47,500 nucleotides of DNA, taken from positions 13,115,788 to 13,163,287 of the forward strand of contig CM022673.1 in NCBI GenBank assembly GCA_012295275.1, given 5' to 3'. A program made the position numbers and the translations under genes. The notes beneath the pieces are model-generated. The model made no database searches. It was not told the origin of the DNA and saw only the letters and a list, made by a program, of their open reading frames with translations. The stretch comes from Chrysomallon squamiferum (Eukaryota; Mollusca; Gastropoda; Neomphalida; Peltospiridae). This document shows positions 21,480 to 31,924 of this stretch, in pieces; position 1 is the stretch's first letter, and each line of letters begins with the position of its first letter.

Positions 21480-22290
21480 GAGAGAGAAAAATATGTAATA
21501 GATATGGGAGGGCCTAACAGAATGAAAAAACATAAGTATGGTGTTTATATTTATAAGGCCAGAACAAAATAAATAGAAAAACAGATAATTTATATGAGGT
21601 GGCTTAACAAAAAAAAAAAATAATAATAATAATAAAAAAAAATTGTATGGCTAAATAAAATAAAACAAACAGATGCAAATAATACATATCAAATAAACAA
21701 ACATAAAATAAAATAATGATAAATAAACAAAAACAAACCAGAGTATGTATTAACATGTGCGTATTTTCTATGTTTGTTTTTTTATTTATTTATTTATTTT
21801 TGTTTTTGTTTTAAAGAAGAAAAACGTTAACAGAGACTAACTTATATCTCAGTTTGCACTTGGTATTTGTTCAATAAAATTAGCTGAATGGGGAAAAAAA
21901 TAATACATTTTTAATTTTTTTATTTTACAGGTACATTTTATCAGGTAAAATTTTTTTACGATCTCAAACTTAAAACAAGTCTGAGATAAGGACAACAGTG
22001 TTCAAGGTGTTGAATCTCTGACATATTTTTATAAACGAGTCTTGTGTTTACTGTTGAAAAGGTATGAAAATTTACCATTTAAAAATGTTTATGTGCTTTG
22101 TTTGAAATTCAGTATTATTGACTTGTTTGTTCAGAATTCAATACCATTGATCTGTTGTTGTTTTTTTAAATTTAATATGCACATTTTCAAAAATCAATAT
22201 TATTTATTAATTTGTTTGTTTGAAATTCACCATTATTGATTTGTTTGTTTGAAATTCAATATTATTCATTTGTATGAAGGAAATGTCAGA
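21480..22290. other. AT-rich stretch
   Basis: A-rich and (TTTA)-rich words. A decayed repeat of TTTGTTTGAAATTCA with ATTATTGAT occurs near 22101, 22131, 22208 and 22240, an old tandem array of roughly 35-bp units. No gene signal. Confidence 0.5.
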
Positions 22291-22291
22291 A

Positions 22292-22315
22292 TTTTTTTTT
22301 TTTTTTTTTTTTTTT
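22292..22315. repeat. Poly-T tract, 24 nt
   Basis: Uninterrupted T-run followed by CAGTGTTTGG. It forms a textbook-like acceptor by chance, but no exon follows. Confidence 0.95.
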
Positions 22316-22734
22316 CAGTGTTTGGTTTAATATTTCCATGCAAAAATAAATATTTTATTTCATTACATAAAATGTTAATTTCTTTTTGTTTTGTTTTATT
22401 TTATTTTATTTTTTTATGCATATATATATATTTTTTAATTAATGATTAATTAGTATTTAGTAAAGACCACTAGAGCACTTATTTATTTGTTATTTAGCCA
22501 GTTTATTTATTTTTGTTTCATTCTATTTTTAATTTATGGCAAAATCATAATTTATTTTAAGTTTCAACTTTAAAAACAGTTCTGAAATGACAAAAGATAC
22601 AATATTTTAAACTCAATTATTTCAACCTGTATTCAAAAAAAAAATCAAAAAAAATCAAAAAAAAAAAAAATCATTAACAACAAATAAACCAACACAACAA
22701 ACTCTTTCAATATTTGCTACTGACAAAACATCTG

Positions 22735-23060
22735 TAAACAAATCCACCAATAAAATCTCCTGTTACAAATTCATTTTCAAATTCCGCTTTGTTGCTAAGC
22801 ACCCACAATTATATTAATATGCAATTATTAACCTCAAATGCTTCATATTTAATTACATCACAATGGCTACAGTGATGTCACACAGGGTTCAGAAATATTC
22901 TCCAAGATTAATTATTTCCTACAATTTAAATACTTCCCTAATTGCATTTCAATTGACTGCTTTGCAATTGTAATTTATTTTTCACTAAGCCTATTAGAAA
23001 GATTTGCTTAATGAAATAATTTGCAATACAAACAGTCTGCCGGCTTCTAACAGACCTTTT
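22735..23060. promoter_or_regulatory. Putative conserved non-coding element, homeodomain-rich
   Basis: No low-complexity sequence for over 300 bp. Words include TTGTTGCTAAGCACCC (RFX-like half-site), TATTAATATGCAATTATTAA, AGTGATGTCACACAG (CRE/ATF-like), AAGATTAATTATTTCC, CCCTAATTGCATTTC, GCAATTGTAATTTA and GCTTAATGAAATAATTTGC. This is the densest homeodomain/POU-like cluster in the window and my first choice for a deeply conserved enhancer. Confidence 0.45.
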
Positions 23061-23244
23061 ACCCAGAATTCTTTTCACCAATAAATCCCTGGTGGATTAA
23101 AAATCCTCACCACTGTGAAAAATACAATGAATCTTTAAGTATTCTGATAAAGAAACTTTAAAAAAAAATTAAACAAAGAGAATTGAGAAATTAATATAAA
23201 TTTTGTCCTGTTTTTCTCAGTATTCTCAAAGGAATGGAACACAC

Positions 23245-23490
23245 ACATTCAAAATTTTTGCTGTGCCAAACGGCAATTAATTTTATTACCACCATTAAAA
23301 TAATTAGGCAGAAGTGTCTTATCTTACGGGCATTTGCGGTTCACATGTATAATCAGTAAGGAACTTCTGGCACCAGTCAAAGAGGATGATGGCAGAGCAA
23401 ATGGCAGAGTGGAAGAATAAGTATTAAAAGTGTCAGAGGTTTTTACAGCACTTTCACGATCCACCGACTTCAAGATTAAACTTGTAATTC
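23245..23490. promoter_or_regulatory. Putative regulatory island with NFI-like and GATA-like words
   Basis: TGTGCCAAACGGCAATTAAT (an NFI-like TGCCAAACGGCA dyad next to AATTAA) is followed by TTATTACCACCATTAAAATAA, then TAATTAGGC and GTCTTATCTTACGG (GATA-like). No open frame of note. Confidence 0.35.
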
Positions 23491-23721
23491 ACAAACTGAT
23501 AACACAAATATCCATGGTTTATGTAGAAATAACTATAACCAACTCTGATATGTCAAGACTTAACTTTGTTTTTACTGTTAACATTCACTGAACTGCTGTT
23601 ATGTGTGTCCACAGATACATTTGTTGTAAATATATTAAAACACACACATTTAGAATGAAATGTAAGGAAATATACACAAATACAGCTGAAGACCTCTTGA
23701 ATAAATCATATCTATCTAGAT

Positions 23722-23726
<5 letters not shown>

Positions 23727-23778
<52 letters not shown>

Positions 23779-23819
23779 CTGTGTATTTATATAAAGAGAG
23801 AAAGATAAATAAAACTGTT

Positions 23820-23909
<90 letters not shown>
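23727..23909. repeat. Compound (GT)25 and (GA)44 microsatellite
   Basis: (TG)n at 23727-23777, a 44-bp unique spacer, then 88 bp of uninterrupted GA at 23822-23909. Both strands carry open frames (Cys-Val, Arg-Glu; Leu-Ser, His-Thr) that are purely repeat-derived. Confidence 0.98.
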
Positions 23910-23912
<3 letters not shown>

Positions 23913-25100
23913 GATGGATAACCTTATCCATAAATTTCCAAAATAAACTAAAATTATGAAACTGTACCAAGTTCATATGAAGATAAAACTGCCAGTTGTC
24001 TGGAAATAGTTAATTAAAAAGTAATATATAAACATATTTTAAATGTAGCAGAATGATAAAAATAAATTCCTTTTCAGCTCTTTGAAATGATTTAATGAAA
24101 ATATATAAGTTGAATTTAAAAGAAAAATTAAAAGCATAATAAAAAAAAATCAGTGGTTATTCCAGTAACTGGGATGTTGAGTTTTTATGTTCTTAATTAT
24201 CACTGTGGTGAAGTTAGGACATAAACTGCCAAGTTCAGTTTTTGGTTTATGGCTCTTAAATGGCATCATTACTCACAGACCTGTGTCATTAGGCTAAACA
24301 AAGTACACAGATATGGGATATATATGTGTGTGTGTGTACTTTGTACAATTTCTGTGAGTTTCTAAATATATTCATGTGTGTGTGAGTGTCTGTCTGTATG
24401 TTCATGTGTTTGAATGGATGGAAGGAAGAAAGGAAGAATATATATAATGATGAATATGAATATATGTAGTTTTTGTATATGTAAATGCTTGTGTATGTCT
24501 GAGTGGGTGTGTGTGTGCATGTGTGACTGTGTGAGTGTGTATGTCCATGCGCATTATATTTATATATATTTGTGTGTACATTTAAATAAAGAAACCTGAT
24601 ACATTTTACAATCTAGCACTCTTAAACTACTAAAACAAGTTTCTACAGTTACTCCAGGTAAACACTTAAACAAAAAAACAAACAAAAAAAAACAAAAAAA
24701 AAATATATGCACCTAAAAAGGAAATGTAGATATTTCAGCCAATTTAAAACCATTTGCTAGACAAAGAATAAATATTTTGTTATCCTGTATCAAAACTCTG
24801 TTTCATTTCCTAGAGACTGCAATGTCTGTTTAACTCATTTAAGTGCTGATAACTCATGTATTAGGTTATTAATATTAATATTATATAATACTTGTTTCAT
24901 TTTATATTTCTATTACCTAATGCTAATGTGCTATGTATTGTGTACATTATAATTTTGTTTTGCAATACAGTCTCTTACATATTATGATTTTCTTTTTTAA
25001 TTCGTATAATCATTTAATATTTTTAATGCTTATTTGCCATATGATCACTTTTATAAGGAAACTTGTTTTTGCCATATAATTAATGAATATTTATATTATC
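23910..25100. other. AT-rich stretch with GT-rich patches
   Basis: Interrupted GT/GTAT sequence at 24324-24580 and an A-run patch at 24667-24705. A small unique piece, AATGGCATCATTACTCACAG then ACCTGTGTCATTAGGC, lies at 24258-24298. No gene signal. Confidence 0.5.
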
Positions 25101-25101
25101 A

Positions 25102-25104
25102 GTA

Positions 25105-25137
<33 letters not shown>
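25102..25137. repeat. (TA)10 plus poly-T
   Basis: TA dinucleotides run directly into a 17-nt T-run. A further T-run of 21 lies at 25259-25279. Confidence 0.95.
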
Positions 25138-25447
25138 CTGTATGTGTTTGTGTGTGTATAAACAGTAAAATTTGCTGAAATGAAATTATTTTTGCCAAAT
25201 CCAAAAAATTTAATTTGTTTTTCACACAAATTTCCTTTGCTATAAAAACTTATCTATCTTTTTTTTTTTTTTTTTTTTTACACCAGTTAATGTGAACACC
25301 TTTACCTACACTCGTTAAAGGTAATCATTAGACATTTTTGGGATTCTAACAGATCAGTTTGTTATTGTTCTGTCAAATTTGAGTACCAGTTTAATTCAGT
25401 CAATTAAAACATGAAGTAAGTTGTCAAAGTACACAAGATCATCACAC

Positions 25448-25990
25448 CAGCCAATAAAAACACTCAACAGTTGTCACTGTCAATATGTACTGACCAATAG
25501 AAAACATTGATACTTAACAGTTTGTTGATCTTTAGCCAATGAAAATGTTTGTCACATTAGTCATGGCAAAAATATGTGAATACCTAATTTAACTTGAATA
25601 CTGTGTTTAATTAAGCCTTGGTGATTATTTATTAGGCAATGAAAACATTTGTTACATTAATTATCGCATAATGCAGACATGTATTTATACTTAATTTAGC
25701 TTAAATGTAGTTTTAATTTTATCATTGGTGAAAGGTTTTTTTTTTACCAAATGAAAATGTTTGTTATGTAAAATATGGCAGACATAATTATTTATTTTGT
25801 CCAATTTAACTGGAATACTGAGTTTTAATTATAATTCTACCAACTGGTTCCTTGCCAATAAAAATATTTGTTACACTAATCATGGAAGAAATATTTAAAT
25901 ATCTAATTTAACAGTTTTTAGCCAATGAAAATGTCTGTTGCATTAGATGTGGCAGGCATATTTGTTTAGGTACTTAAACTTGAAGACTGT
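25448..25990. repeat. Degenerate tandem repeat of about 100-110 bp with CCAAT-like unit starts
   Basis: Units begin with CCAATGAAAATGTTTGT-like words at 25536, 25636, 25747, 25855 and 25922 (spacings 100, 111, 108, 67). Each is followed by ACATTAATCATGGCA, then AATATTTAAATACC and TAATTTAACTTGAATACTG. Shorter variants CCAATAAAAACA (25449) and CCAATAGAAAAC (25494) lead in. An ancient minisatellite in which the CCAAT word is the best preserved part. Confidence 0.8.
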
Positions 25991-26134
25991 ATTAATTACA
26001 AACCCTAATTCTAATTACATGTTTAATTAACCGTTATAAAAACACAGCACTTGTCATGAACAGTTTTAAACAGGTAAGTCTTTTTCAAGTACACAAACAA
26101 ATAAACACTGATGTCAGACATTTAACAACATCAC

Positions 26135-26610
26135 ACACTTAGTGTGTTCAATGAAAGAATCTGTATTGACATCCCTGCACTAAAACAGCACAGGGCTGAA
26201 AAACAATGAAATAAAAACAACAGCCTAACACCCATCCATTCTGGACCCAACCTGATTTGTTGATCTACCGTCAAGTATTTTATTTAATCCAAATCTTTTG
26301 TAATTAATTGTTTTTGTGTGTCAAACATGCAGGCTGTTTCATAATGATTATAGGGAAAAAAGGAAATTTGCTGCCAGTACTTCATAGATCATTTATCAGT
26401 TACTGTCGAGGGCTCTTTTAATCAGCTTATGGCCTGTTAATGATAATGAACACTGATGTCACATTAAAAGCTGTCTTATGTGTGGTGATGAAAAGCTGTC
26501 AGAGATTGTTAGGACTTGTTGCTGCATTCATTTAGTCTATGCCATTGTCTGTAGTCATGGTGATTCATTATTACAACACCCCACAGAGAAACAGAGTCAT
26601 GTTATGTCTT
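26135..26610. promoter_or_regulatory. Putative regulatory island
   Basis: Unique sequence with TTCATAATGATTATAGG, GATCATTTATCAGTTACTG, CTGTTAATGATAATGAAC, TGATGTCACATTAAAAGC and GTGATTCATTATTAC. These are dense homeodomain-, GATA- and CRE-like words. The two plus-strand frames over its right half (26478-26823) run into a TTTA repeat and look incidental. Confidence 0.35.
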
Positions 26611-26754
26611 GTCACAGATATTATTTTGTCTACACTTTCATTTGTTTTTGTCCTGTTCAAATGTATGACACCCATCTCCCACCCACTTAACTCCTCTTAC
26701 CTGTCTTGTCAAACAGACCTATACTGTTATACATACATGTATGTATGTGTTGTG

Positions 26755-26860
26755 TTTATTTATTTATTTATTTATTTATTTAATTGTTTGTTTGTTTGTT
26801 TACTTATTTATTTAAATATTTAATTATATATTTATTTACATACTTACTTATTTATTGTTG
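26755..26860. repeat. (TTTA)n tetranucleotide tract
   Basis: Imperfect TTTA/TTTG repeats. They account for the Phe/Leu/Ile tail of the overlapping open frame. Confidence 0.9.
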
Positions 26861-27034
26861 TGATTTTTTTATTATTTAAACTGTGTTTTAACAGTGTCCT
26901 GACAATTGTTATATCAAATCCACTCCTCTTAAAGAAATGTGAAACAGACCTTTCCATTTTGCATACATGTCTTAAAGCTAATAAACAAAGTTACCTGTTT
27001 TCTGTTGACATTCATCATTTATAATAAACTAAAC

Positions 27035-27190
27035 TAAACTAACTAAATAAATAAATAAAAATAACGATAAAATAAATATTAATAATATAATAATAAAAAT
27101 AAATAAAATAAAATAAAATTAAATTAAATTAAATTAAATTAAATTAAAACAAAACAAAACAAAACAAAACAAAACAAAACAAATAAACAA
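27035..27190. repeat. Phase-locked pentanucleotide array: AAAAT, AAATT, AAAAC
   Basis: After AAAT-type tetramers, (AAAAT)n (about 27100-27119) passes into (AAATT)6 (to about 27145) and then (AAAAC)7 (to about 27183). The five-base register is kept across both motif changes. Confidence 0.95.
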
Positions 27191-27294
27191 ATACATTATC
27201 TACATAATTAAAAACACGCAAATAAAACAGAATATTCACATTTGTAATAAATGGCCCATAACCACAAACCAAACACTCATCATCAAAGCAGTAT

Positions 27295-27775
27295 TAATTA
27301 AGGTTCAAAAACTACGTTTTCTTTCGACATCATTCACTTTCGCCAGCATTGTCACTTTTTAGTTCACAGAAGTGCCGAAAATGATAACCGCTATCAGATT
27401 TATCAATATTTAACAAGCTATTACTGTCAAAACCGGGAAAATTTACGAGAAAAGAAAAGAAAGAATGGCTGAGTCAAAAACACGGACATTTATTGTCTCT
27501 TGTAGAGCACGTGGAGTTAACGTCAGGGGCTCAGCAGTTACAAATCATTAACCCTTTTGATGTTATTTCCTCACAGACGTAGCTGTACAGGCTCCTTTTA
27601 CAGCTCCTACATATCTGTGCGGTTTACATCAGCAACACTGCAGTTTTCTCGACAGGAAGGAGGAGTTTGGTGCAGGTCAGTGATTACAGTGGAGCAAGGT
27701 GTACTGTTACAGAAGCAGTAATTACAAAAAGATGACTAATGGTTAACGTCATACAAAATTAAGTCTCAGCTGTTA
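27295..27775. promoter_or_regulatory. Putative regulatory island with GATA-like cluster
   Basis: A GC-elevated 480-bp island with many CpGs. TGATAACCGCTATCAG and ATTTATCAATATT give three GATA-type cores within about 30 bp (near 27381-27411). AATCATTAACCC, GTTAACGTCAGGGG, GCAGTAATTAC and GTTATCAGTTAC follow. It contains the exon candidate at 27577-27675, so part of its composition may be coding. Confidence 0.35.
27577..27675 (+). CDS. Candidate 99-nt internal exon
   Basis: The acceptor TGTTATTTCCTCACAG ends at 27576, with a good pyrimidine tract. The donor is TGCAG then GTCAGT at 27676. Two of three frames are open throughout. One reads VAVQAPFTAPTYLCGLHQQ, then HCSFLDRKEEFGA, phase 1 at both ends. 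The other reads RSCTGSFYSSYISVRFTS, then ATLQFSRQEGGVWC. GC is well above the window average. No family is recognised. A conserved enhancer with incidental splice words is the alternative. Confidence 0.3.
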
Positions 27776-27784
27776 TCAGTTACA

Positions 27785-27965
27785 TTATTATAAAATGTGG
27801 GTAAATAAATTAATAAATATATGAAATAAAATAGTAATAATAATAATAAAAAGGTAAAAAAAAAAAATTAATTAAAATAAAATAAAATAAAATAAATAAT
27901 AAAAAAAGTAAAATAAAGTAATGAAATAAAATGAAATAAAATAAAATAAAATAAATTAAAATAAC
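27785..27965. repeat. (AAAAT)n and related A-rich repeats
   Basis: AAAT, AAT and AAAAT repeats with G or T substitutions (TAAAATGAAATAAAATGAAA type). Confidence 0.9.
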
Positions 27966-28299
27966 AACCCGAATTATATACTAGAAAGAGTGGGGGTATT
28001 ATAATTTGATCCTAGAACCTAACTGCTTTACAGATGGCAACTTAACCATAGTGTCATAGTGTCTGATATGCAATACTGGATTTTATTCTTATCAAACCAC
28101 GCAATGCGTAACATTAACCAATTCCTTCAAACTTTTAATTTCTCTTCATCTTTAGAAATAAAAAGATCACAAGTCAGATATCAACACAATGTTATGTAAA
28201 GAAAACAAGTAAATCTGCTTACTAATAAACTCTAAATACATTTTTTTCTCTCTTTTTTTCTAAAACATTTTTATATAAAAATCACAGTTACACAATCCC

Positions 28300-28520
28300 T
28301 GGTTTATCCTCTACGTTTGTGATTATCTGCTCAAAGGTTAAGAAGCTTTTGTGATTAAGATGCAAGAAATGAACAAGCCCCGGGTAATTAGCACAAATTA
28401 TCTCCCTTATGATTGTTCTCCTGTGTTCTCCGGATAATGACAAAGAACCAGTAATCTGGATTTAGATTTGACCTTTGAAGTAGAAGAGTGTTTGTAAATA
28501 TGTTTTGTCTACTTAATTCT
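28300..28520. promoter_or_regulatory. Putative regulatory island with inverted TCAAAGGTTA/TGACCTTTGA words
   Basis: A unique island containing TCAAAGGTTA (28331-28340) and, inverted, TGACCTTTGA (28469-28478), both nuclear-receptor/TCF-like. GGGTAATTAGCAC, AATTATCTCCC (GATA-like) and GGATAATGACAAAG lie between. No open frame. Confidence 0.35.
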
Positions 28521-28935
28521 TAGAGAAACATGCCTGAACAGGATCCTGGATGTTCTTTTTAAGTTTTTTAAAGTTTTTTTTTTTTTTTTTTTATTTTTTG
28601 TTGTTTTTCAAATTTTAAATGTGGTCAAACTAGTGCAGAATTTTCAGCATACAGATTTTGGATTTTTATTTTATTTATTTATTTTTTATATATTTTTTTA
28701 CTGTTTCTGCTATTATTAGTTGTTGATTCTTCTTGTTTTTTTTTTTTGTGTTTTTTTTACTGTTATTGCTAAATGTTATTTACATAATAAAATTTAATAA
28801 ATAAATTCATTAAAGCAAAATATAAAAGAAATAAACAATATAAAATAATACTGTTCAAATAAAATAAAATAAAAATAAAATAAAAATAATAAGATCACAA
28901 AAAAAAATTAAAAAAAAAATTGTATTGCCTCAGTA
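28521..28935. other. T- and A-rich low complexity
   Basis: A T-run at 28576-28592, TTTA/TTTTTA patches, then AAAT/AAAAT repeats to 28920. Nothing gene-like. Confidence 0.7.
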
Positions 28936-28939
28936 TTTG

Positions 28940-29215
28940 CCTGATGGGTAAGAGAATGTCATAATTACTTCATTTAGAGTGATCTGCCCTTGATGTGGGC
29001 AGTTAATTAGAGGTTACTGTTATAGGGGTATTCATTAACATGCAGCAGATGAACATTTCTCTTCTATTATCTTCTGATAGCACGCACACATCTGTTGAAT
29101 CGAATAACAGTGGGGCACATGAGTCAACCTGAAGTACTGCAATGAAACTCTCTATTCACCATGATTAAACCTTTCTGCAAAAACTGGGGGCTGATGACTC
29201 AAAATGTAAACGGTT
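28940..29215. promoter_or_regulatory. Putative regulatory island with CTGCCC/GGGCAG dyad
   Basis: TCATAATTACTTC, a CTGCCC-7 nt-GGGCAG inverted repeat (28985-29003) directly followed by TTAATTAGAGG, and TATTCATTAACATGC. GCCCTTGATGTGGG (28986-28999) recurs exactly at 32062-32075. Unique and GC-elevated without open frames. Confidence 0.35.
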
Positions 29216-29598
29216 GCAAGGAAATGTCAAAATGTGTGGGCTTTGTTGCTTATTGTTATTTGATATTTATCTTTTATTATTATTTTATTTTAAAATAGTT
29301 TTTCTTTTTTTTTTCGTGTTTATTTTTTGTGCAAAATGTACTAACATAATTGTTGTGATAATACACTTTAAAATAAAATTAAAACATTTTTACTGAATTT
29401 CTTTCTCTGAATCTTTTTAATGTAACATAGATGTGAAAAGATAAAACTGTTTTTCAAAAGAGAATGTAAATTTTGATAAAAAAAACCTCATTGAACTTTC
29501 AGGAGAAAGGATGGTATCAGTATCAAAAAGAGCTATAAATCAAAACCCGATTCAAAACTGAACAGTAGCTGATATAAAATAGCTTTGTCTCATTCAGT

Positions 29599-29872
29599 TT
29601 CTCTAGATCTCCCTTTCTCTCTCTCTTACACTCTCTCTCTCTCATAATTTCTCTGTCTTTCTTGCTATTCCTTTTTTCTTTCTCTCTCTCTTCTTCTCTG
29701 TTGTTCAGTCTACATTTATTTTTGGGGGGACATATTTCTGTTATTTTTTTTTTCTTTCACTTTTCTCCCATTCTTTAATTCTGCTGTCACTCACAACTAT
29801 TTCTTTCTCCCCTCTCTTTCTCTCTTCTTCTTTCTCTCCTCATTTCTCTTCCTCTCTCCCTCTCTTTCATAT
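29599..29872. repeat. Polypyrimidine (CT/TTC)n tract
   Basis: About 270 bp of mostly C/T on the plus strand with few purines. Potential triplex-forming sequence, old and interrupted. Confidence 0.85.
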
Positions 29873-29944
29873 AAATCATTATAACAAATTTTCTGAACAA
29901 AAAAAAAACAAAAAAAAACCCTGAAATAAAAACATCTACCAGCT

Positions 29945-30247
29945 ACTTTCCACAATTTCTGACACATTACATCCACTGCCCAGAGGTGGTAATTTCGCTG
30001 TCAGAATCAACTCACTCACGGAGCACAATCTGACTCTCTCATGCAGCAATTAATGACTAAATCAAGTAATAACAGGATCCAGCATCGCTCAAAACTTCGT
30101 CATTACACCGTGGTCACCATCACGGTTTTCCTAATTTCTACATCATCATTTTTCTTAACGCACTCCTTTGTTACACTTTCAGCTCAGCAGATTGACAATT
30201 TACCAACAACAATGGCCTTTGGTGCCTTCAGGGGACGAAGAAAATAA
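29945..30247 (+). CDS. Possible small secreted or membrane peptide ORF
   Basis: A GC-elevated island contains an ATG at 30041 that opens 68 codons. The N-terminus is basic (about residues 7-20, SKLRH). A hydrophobic segment follows, TVVTITVFLISTSSFFL (about residues 23-39), then THSFVTLSA. The C-terminus reads TTMAFGAFRGRRK. A hydrophobic leader followed by FR-Gly-Arg-Arg is the layout of an amidated neuropeptide precursor, but only one peptide copy is present. Alternatively TTACACTTTCAG (ending 30182) is a strong acceptor and the ATG at 30212 has a good start context. An A/G-rich tract follows the stop. No family match is claimed. Confidence 0.25.
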
Positions 30248-30365
30248 GAAGAAAAAAAAAAAAAAAAGAAAAATGCAAAAAAGAATATAGAAAAGCAGTT
30301 TCAAAAAAAGATAAGAAAGGAGAAAGATTAAAAAAAAATTAAGAGAGAAAAGAAAAGAAGTGGAA
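30235..30365. repeat. Purine-rich (A/G)n tract
   Basis: GAAGAAAATAAGAAG, then a 17-nt A-run and AAAG words. Lies about 360 bp after the polypyrimidine tract. A second A/G patch lies at 30490-30525. Confidence 0.85.
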
Positions 30366-30689
30366 ATTTTTCAAATTGCTCCAATATCTGTTCTGGAATG
30401 GGATTTCAAGGACAATGGATATAACTATTGTATCATAATGTAATAAAAAACAAATTCCAGAGTGTTAGAAAAAGCAATTGCCTAAAGATTGTAAAAAAAA
30501 AAAGAGAGAAAAAAAAAAAAATTGTATTAAAGGCAAATAGAGACATGGACAAGCAAATTGAAGAGGAATTTAATTTACAGACAGAATTTACAAAAATTCA
30601 AACTTCGAGTCTGTTTGGTGAGAATGACAGTGACAACTACATAGTCCTTTAGTAACCCAAGTAACAACGTTGTTTACACTAGAGCTACA

Positions 30690-31145
30690 TCATCGTGAGT
30701 TACAGTGGACACTTAATGTATCTCCAACCCTTGTAGTTAGGACAAGTTTGTTAATTTTTTAGAAATTGTGCAAATGAAACATACAACATAATAATTATAC
30801 TGGACCTGTCCATAGTGGACACCTTTGTAAATATGTCACCTGGATAATTAGGACTTTATAAAGTAATTTTAAGAAACATAGTCATAGTAATAAGGTAATT
30901 CACAACTGAAAGAAACCCGTCTACTATGGACACGTTATAATTCAGAACTTTTAAATTTAGCATCAACAATAATAACAACTAAAAAATACAAAAAAATCTA
31001 ATCAATATCTTGGCAAATGATTATTACCTTATATAAGTCTATAATGGACATAACATTACTATGCAACGTTGATAAAAGAACCCTTACTGATCTCTTGTAG
31101 GAGTAACCCATTCAGTGGAGTCGGTTGTATTCCCATTCTAAATAT
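30690..31145. repeat. Weak dispersed series of GTGGACAC-like words
   Basis: CAGTGGACACTTAATG (30702), CATAGTGGACACC (30812), CTATGGACACG (30924), ATAATGGACATAAC (31040) and TTCAGTGGAGTCGG (31111) recur at roughly 70-115 bp. TAGTTAGGAC/TAATTAGGAC occurs between some of them. This looks like a heavily eroded tandem repeat or repeated-element remnant. Confidence 0.4.
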
Positions 31146-31920
31146 TGTTATAACACAAGAGAGGACTTATGTCTAATACTGTTGATATTAAACTATGCTG
31201 TAATGTTGTTAGTCACATTATTCATTTATTAATTCCAGGCAGGTTTTTATTTTAATTCTTATCGGAAACTCTGACTCACATTTTAACCCAATCCAACCCA
31301 AGAGGCTTGCAAAACAAATTTAAACTCTCTAACTTAATTTACTGAAATTTGCACCAACCAAGTGAAAATAATGTCAAAATTGCTTTTTTCTTCATTTCTC
31401 TTTTTTTTTTTAACACTATTTTTTCATTTAAAATAAAAAAAAATAAAAGAAAAAAAGATTGAAAATGGAAACTCACTTAATAATCAAACAAAGTCCACTA
31501 ATTACTTATTTAATATTTAAAGCATTTAGCCATCATAAACATTCTCAGTTTACAACCATTTAAATAAAATTTGGTTGTCAAGGTAATGGAATGAATCTTC
31601 TGAAACATTAATAAAAAAAAAAACAGAAATGTTTAAAATGAAATAAAAAAAATTATGTTTTGATTTTCTTAAAAAATATTACATTTAGTTTTTAATTTTT
31701 TAATCACCACCATCATTGTTGTTGCTATTATAATTATATTTTTATATTTATTGCTGTTGTTGCTGCTGCTGTTAGTGTTTATGTTATTTCTATTATTGTT
31801 GTTGTTGCTGCTGCTGCTCTGCTGTTGTTATCATCATCATTATTATTCTATTGCATCATTTAAGCTATAATTTCTCTTTTAAACTGCACATTACAAAATT
31901 TATGTAAAATCATCTGTACA
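31146..31920. other. AT-rich stretch with TTG/CTG triplets
   Basis: A T-run at 31398-31410 and A-run patches at 31433-31460 and 31612-31625. TTG/CTG/ATT imperfect triplets lie at 31715-31850 (GTTGCTGCTGCTG). No open frame of interest. Confidence 0.6.
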
Positions 31921-31924
31921 TCTT

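Noticed and set aside
22300-22330. Textbook acceptor (T24 then CAG)
   Set aside because: No donor and no sensible open frame downstream; a poly-T artefact.
23601-23976. Cys-Val/Arg-Glu and Leu-Ser/His-Thr ORFs on both strands
   Set aside because: Translations of the GT and GA microsatellites.
26036-26079. TATAAAAA followed by ACAG-GTAAGT, a possible promoter and first exon
   Set aside because: The donor lies only about 37 bp after the TATA box, leaving almost no exon; no other support.
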